This document shows, one piece after another, positions 5,297 through 7,341 of a DNA stretch of 7,341 bases. The position numbers and the translations under genes were made by a program. The stretch is from an uncultured beta proteobacterium (GTDB lineage Bacteria > Pseudomonadota > Gammaproteobacteria > Burkholderiales > Burkholderiaceae): positions 1-7,341 of the forward strand of contig CAIMPQ010000217.1 in assembly GCA_903843315.1 (NCBI GenBank). Reading direction: 5' to 3'. Each line of letters starts with the position of its first letter. The stretch's first letter is position 1. The notes under the pieces were generated by a model that worked only from the letters and a program-made list of their open reading frames with translations, made no database searches and was not told the origin of the DNA.

Positions 5297-6508
5297 ATGC
5301 CGGAATTCTTGTTTAAAGTTAAGCGCTTAAGTGAATTAGCCCAATCAGGCCAATTAAAGGGAAAGCGGGTATTTATCCGTGCTGACCTGAATGTTCCCCA
5401 GGATGAAACAGGGAACATCACTGAGGACACCCGAATTCGGGCATCGATGCCTGCAGTACAAATATGTTTGGATGCAGGCGCCGCCGTAATGGTGACCTCT
5501 CATTTAGGTCGTCCAACTGAGGGCGAATTTAAACCCGAAGATAGTTTGGCCCCAGTAGCTGATCGAATGGCAACGTTGCTCAATCGTAAAGTGCCACTAA
5601 TTAGTAATTGGGTTGATGGTGGTTTTGAAGTGAACCCAGGCGAACTAGTGCTTCTAGAAAATTGTCGCTTGAATGTGGGCGAAAAAAAGAATGATGATGC
5701 ATTAGCAAAGAAAATTGCTGCGCTGTGCGATGTGTATGTAAACGATGCTTTTGGTACGGCGCATCGTGCTGAAGCAACTACTCATGGAGCCGCTAAATTT
5801 GCTCCGATTGCTTGTGCTGGCCCCTTGATGGCTGCTGAACTAGATGCCCTAAGTCGTGCGCTGGCAAATCCTAAGCGGCCACTAGTGGCAATTGTTGCAG
5901 GATCAAAGGTGTCTTCAAAACTGACCATTCTTAAAGCCTTAGCAGATAAGGTGGATGAGCTAATTGTGGGAGGCGGCATTGCTAATACATTCATGCTGGC
6001 AAAAGGTTTGCCCATTGGTAAATCTTTGGCTGAGCCAGATTTGGTAAATGAAGCAAAAGAAATTATGGAACTCATGGAGAAGCGTGGCGCACATGTGCCC
6101 ATTCCTGAGGATGTAGTAGTTGCTAACGAACTTTCTCCACTAGCCCGTGCCAATCGTGTATCTGCAGATCAAGTGGCTGAAGATGACATGATTTTGGATA
6201 TTGGCCCTAAGACTGCTGCACGCCTTTCAACCATGCTTGCGCATGCTGGCACAATTGTTTGGAACGGCCCTCTTGGAGTGTTTGAGATTGACCAATTTGG
6301 TGGTGGCACCAAAATGCTTGCTGCAGCAATTGCCCACTCACCTGCATTTTCTATTGCTGGCGGTGGGGATACTTTAGCGGCGATTGCTAAGTATGGAATA
6401 GAAAACCAAGTGGATTACATCTCAACTGGCGGAGGTGCTTTCTTGGAATTTCTTGAAGGTAAAACTTTGCCAGCCTTTGCAGTGCTTGCTGAAAGAGCGA
6501 AAGAATAA
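5297..6508 (+). CDS. pgk: Phosphoglycerate kinase
   Basis: Pgk transfers phosphate from 1,3-bisphosphoglycerate to ADP in glycolysis, and the reverse in gluconeogenesis. From the ATG at 5297 it has 403 residues, normal for a bacterial monomeric enzyme. Motifs in order are RADLNVP (28-34), SHLGRP (68-73), GTAHRAEA (153-160), AGSKVSSK (201-208), GGGIANTF (225-232), NGPLGVFE (323-330), GGGDT (355-359) and STGGGAFLEFLEGK (376-389). Both lobes and the hinge are therefore complete. The frame is open upstream to a TTG at 5228, but that 23-residue extension has no ribosome-binding site and is unlike Pgk N-termini. The ATG at 5297 also lacks a Shine-Dalgarno; a TTG at 5309, preceded by GGAA (5301-5304), would give 399 residues and cannot be excluded. 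The gene leads a pgk-pyk operon with a 2-bp gap. Confidence 0.95.
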   Translation: MPEFLFKVKRLSELAQSGQLKGKRVFIRADLNVPQDETGNITEDTRIRASMPAVQICLDAGAAVMVTSHLGRPTEGEFKPEDSLAPVADRMATLLNRKVPLISNWVDGGFEVNPGELVLLENCRLNVGEKKNDDALAKKIAALCDVYVNDAFGTAHRAEATTHGAAKFAPIACAGPLMAAELDALSRALANPKRPLVAIVAGSKVSSKLTILKALADKVDELIVGGGIANTFMLAKGLPIGKSLAEPDLVNEAKEIMELMEKRGAHVPIPEDVVVANELSPLARANRVSADQVAEDDMILDIGPKTAARLSTMLAHAGTIVWNGPLGVFEIDQFGGGTKMLAAAIAHSPAFSIAGGGDTLAAIAKYGIENQVDYISTGGGAFLEFLEGKTLPAFAVLAERAKE

Positions 6509-6510
6509 AT

Positions 6511-7341
6511 ATGTTACGAGCAACAAAGATCATTGCAACCCTAGGGCCTGCTTCAGAAAAGCCTGAAGTATTGCGTGACATGATCCTGGCGGGCGTGGAT
6601 GTGGTGAGGATGAATTTCTCCCATGGCACTATTGCCGACCATAAGGCTCGTCGTGATTTAGTGCGAACTATCTCAGCTGAGGTAGGTAAAGAAGTTGGCA
6701 TCATGGCTGACTTACAAGGCCCTAAAATTCGTGTTGGTAAATTTATTGACAGCAAAATTCTCTTAAAAGAGGGTGAACAATTTATTCTCGACATTGCTTG
6801 TGAACTTGGGGATCAAGGGCGAGTAGGGCTTGATTACAAAGAATTGCCGCAAGATGTCAAACCTGGTGATCGTCTTTTATTAAATGATGGCTTAGTGGTA
6901 TTACGTGTAGAGAGCGTGAAGGGTGGCGAGATTTATACGCTGGTTGAGCAAGGTGGCCCGCTGTCAAACAACAAGGGAATCAATCGTGCTGGTGGGGGTT
7001 TGACTGCTCCCGCACTAACTGAAAAAGACATTGCCGATTTAGATGCAGCGATTGCTATGGGGGTTGATTTTTTGGCTATTAGCTTTCCAAAAGATGGCGC
7101 TGATATGGCTTATGCCCGCAAGTTGGCTGACGTAGCTAGCGCTAAATATGGCGTTGGAAAAGTACGAACTATCGCCAAAGTAGAGCGCGCTGAAGCGGTC
7201 GAACCTGAGGCGCTTAAAAGTATTATTGCTGAGAGCGATGGCATTATGGTGGCGCGTGGGGATCTAGCAATTGAAGTTGGTAACGCTGCAGTTCCCGCTT
7301 TACAAAAGCGCATGATTGCATGGGCACTTGAAGCCGATAAA
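6511..7341 (+). CDS. pyk: Pyruvate kinase, PykA-like (N-terminal 277 residues, runs off the right edge)
   Basis: This enzyme converts phosphoenolpyruvate and ADP to pyruvate and ATP, the last step of glycolysis. The ATG lies 2 bp after the pgk stop, so translational coupling is likely. The 277 visible residues compare with about 480 in E. coli PykA, so the end of the catalytic barrel and the C-terminal regulatory domain lie outside the window. Visible motifs are TKIIATLGPAS (5-15), RMNFSHG (33-39), ADLQGPKIRVG (66-76), LSNNKGIN (151-158) and IAKVERAEA (221-229), with catalytic K223 and Mg-binding E225. VARGDLAIEVG (247-257) contains D251. The order and wording, especially GGPLSNNKGIN followed by GGGL and LTEKD, closely resemble E. 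coli PykA. Position K82 appears to align with the residue that is lysine in potassium-independent pyruvate kinases and glutamate in potassium-dependent ones. No strong Shine-Dalgarno is present. Confidence 0.95.
   Translation, partial: MLRATKIIATLGPASEKPEVLRDMILAGVDVVRMNFSHGTIADHKARRDLVRTISAEVGKEVGIMADLQGPKIRVGKFIDSKILLKEGEQFILDIACELGDQGRVGLDYKELPQDVKPGDRLLLNDGLVVLRVESVKGGEIYTLVEQGGPLSNNKGINRAGGGLTAPALTEKDIADLDAAIAMGVDFLAISFPKDGADMAYARKLADVASAKYGVGKVRTIAKVERAEAVEPEALKSIIAESDGIMVARGDLAIEVGNAAVPALQKRMIAWALEADK

Noticed and set aside
5782..6153. A 123-residue open frame on the minus strand inside pgk
   Set aside because: It is antisense to well-supported catalytic parts of Pgk, has a serine/alanine-rich composition typical of the reverse complement of coding DNA, and shows no family motif.
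6387..6794. A 135-residue open frame on the minus strand across the pgk-pyk junction
   Set aside because: It is antisense to two certain genes and resembles no known protein; the overlap is best explained by chance.
7110..7313. A 67-residue minus-strand open frame inside pyk
   Set aside because: It is antisense to the conserved IAKVERAE and ARGD motifs of pyruvate kinase.

Overview
The window looks like a chromosomal housekeeping segment from a betaproteobacterium of the Burkholderiales. From memory of protein style and gene order, the closest fit is Polynucleobacter. The support is the AT-leaning codon use combined with clearly Burkholderiales-type Pgk, PykA, WaaF and IlvE proteins. No database comparison was made. 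I see no insertion sequence, phage gene, CRISPR array, tRNA or rRNA, and no sign of recent horizontal transfer.

Layout, left to right. The first 76 bases are the 5' end of moaC (molybdenum cofactor synthesis) on the minus strand. Divergent from it, and only 23 bp away, is a 567-residue exported M48 metalloprotease with a TPR-like tail, of the BepA/YfgC type (100-1803). It converges, with a 3-bp gap, on a five-gene minus-strand cluster running from 5095 down to 1807: ilvE (branched-chain aminotransferase), a 62-residue CHCC zinc-finger protein, waaF (LPS heptosyltransferase II), an NTF2/SnoaL-like protein, and a conserved protein of unknown function. Gaps inside the cluster are 24, 46, 22 and 8 bp, so it probably forms one transcript. 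A roughly 200-bp divergent intergenic region separates ilvE from the plus-strand lower-glycolysis pair pgk and pyk, which lie 2 bp apart; pyk runs off the right edge.

Functionally, the BepA-like protease (outer-membrane protein and LptD quality control in E. coli) and WaaF (LPS inner core) both concern the outer membrane. IlvE and Pgk/Pyk are central metabolism. The NTF2-like protein and the unknown protein are the least understood genes here.

No clearly novel multi-gene system is present. The most interesting sequence-level signals are a pair of interleaved, mutually exclusive palindromes immediately upstream of the waaF Shine-Dalgarno, the very tight divergent and convergent junctions, and the coupled pair of uncharacterised genes. 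Two start codons are revised: the zinc-finger protein to the ATG at 4147, and pgk to the ATG at 5297 (or the TTG at 5309).
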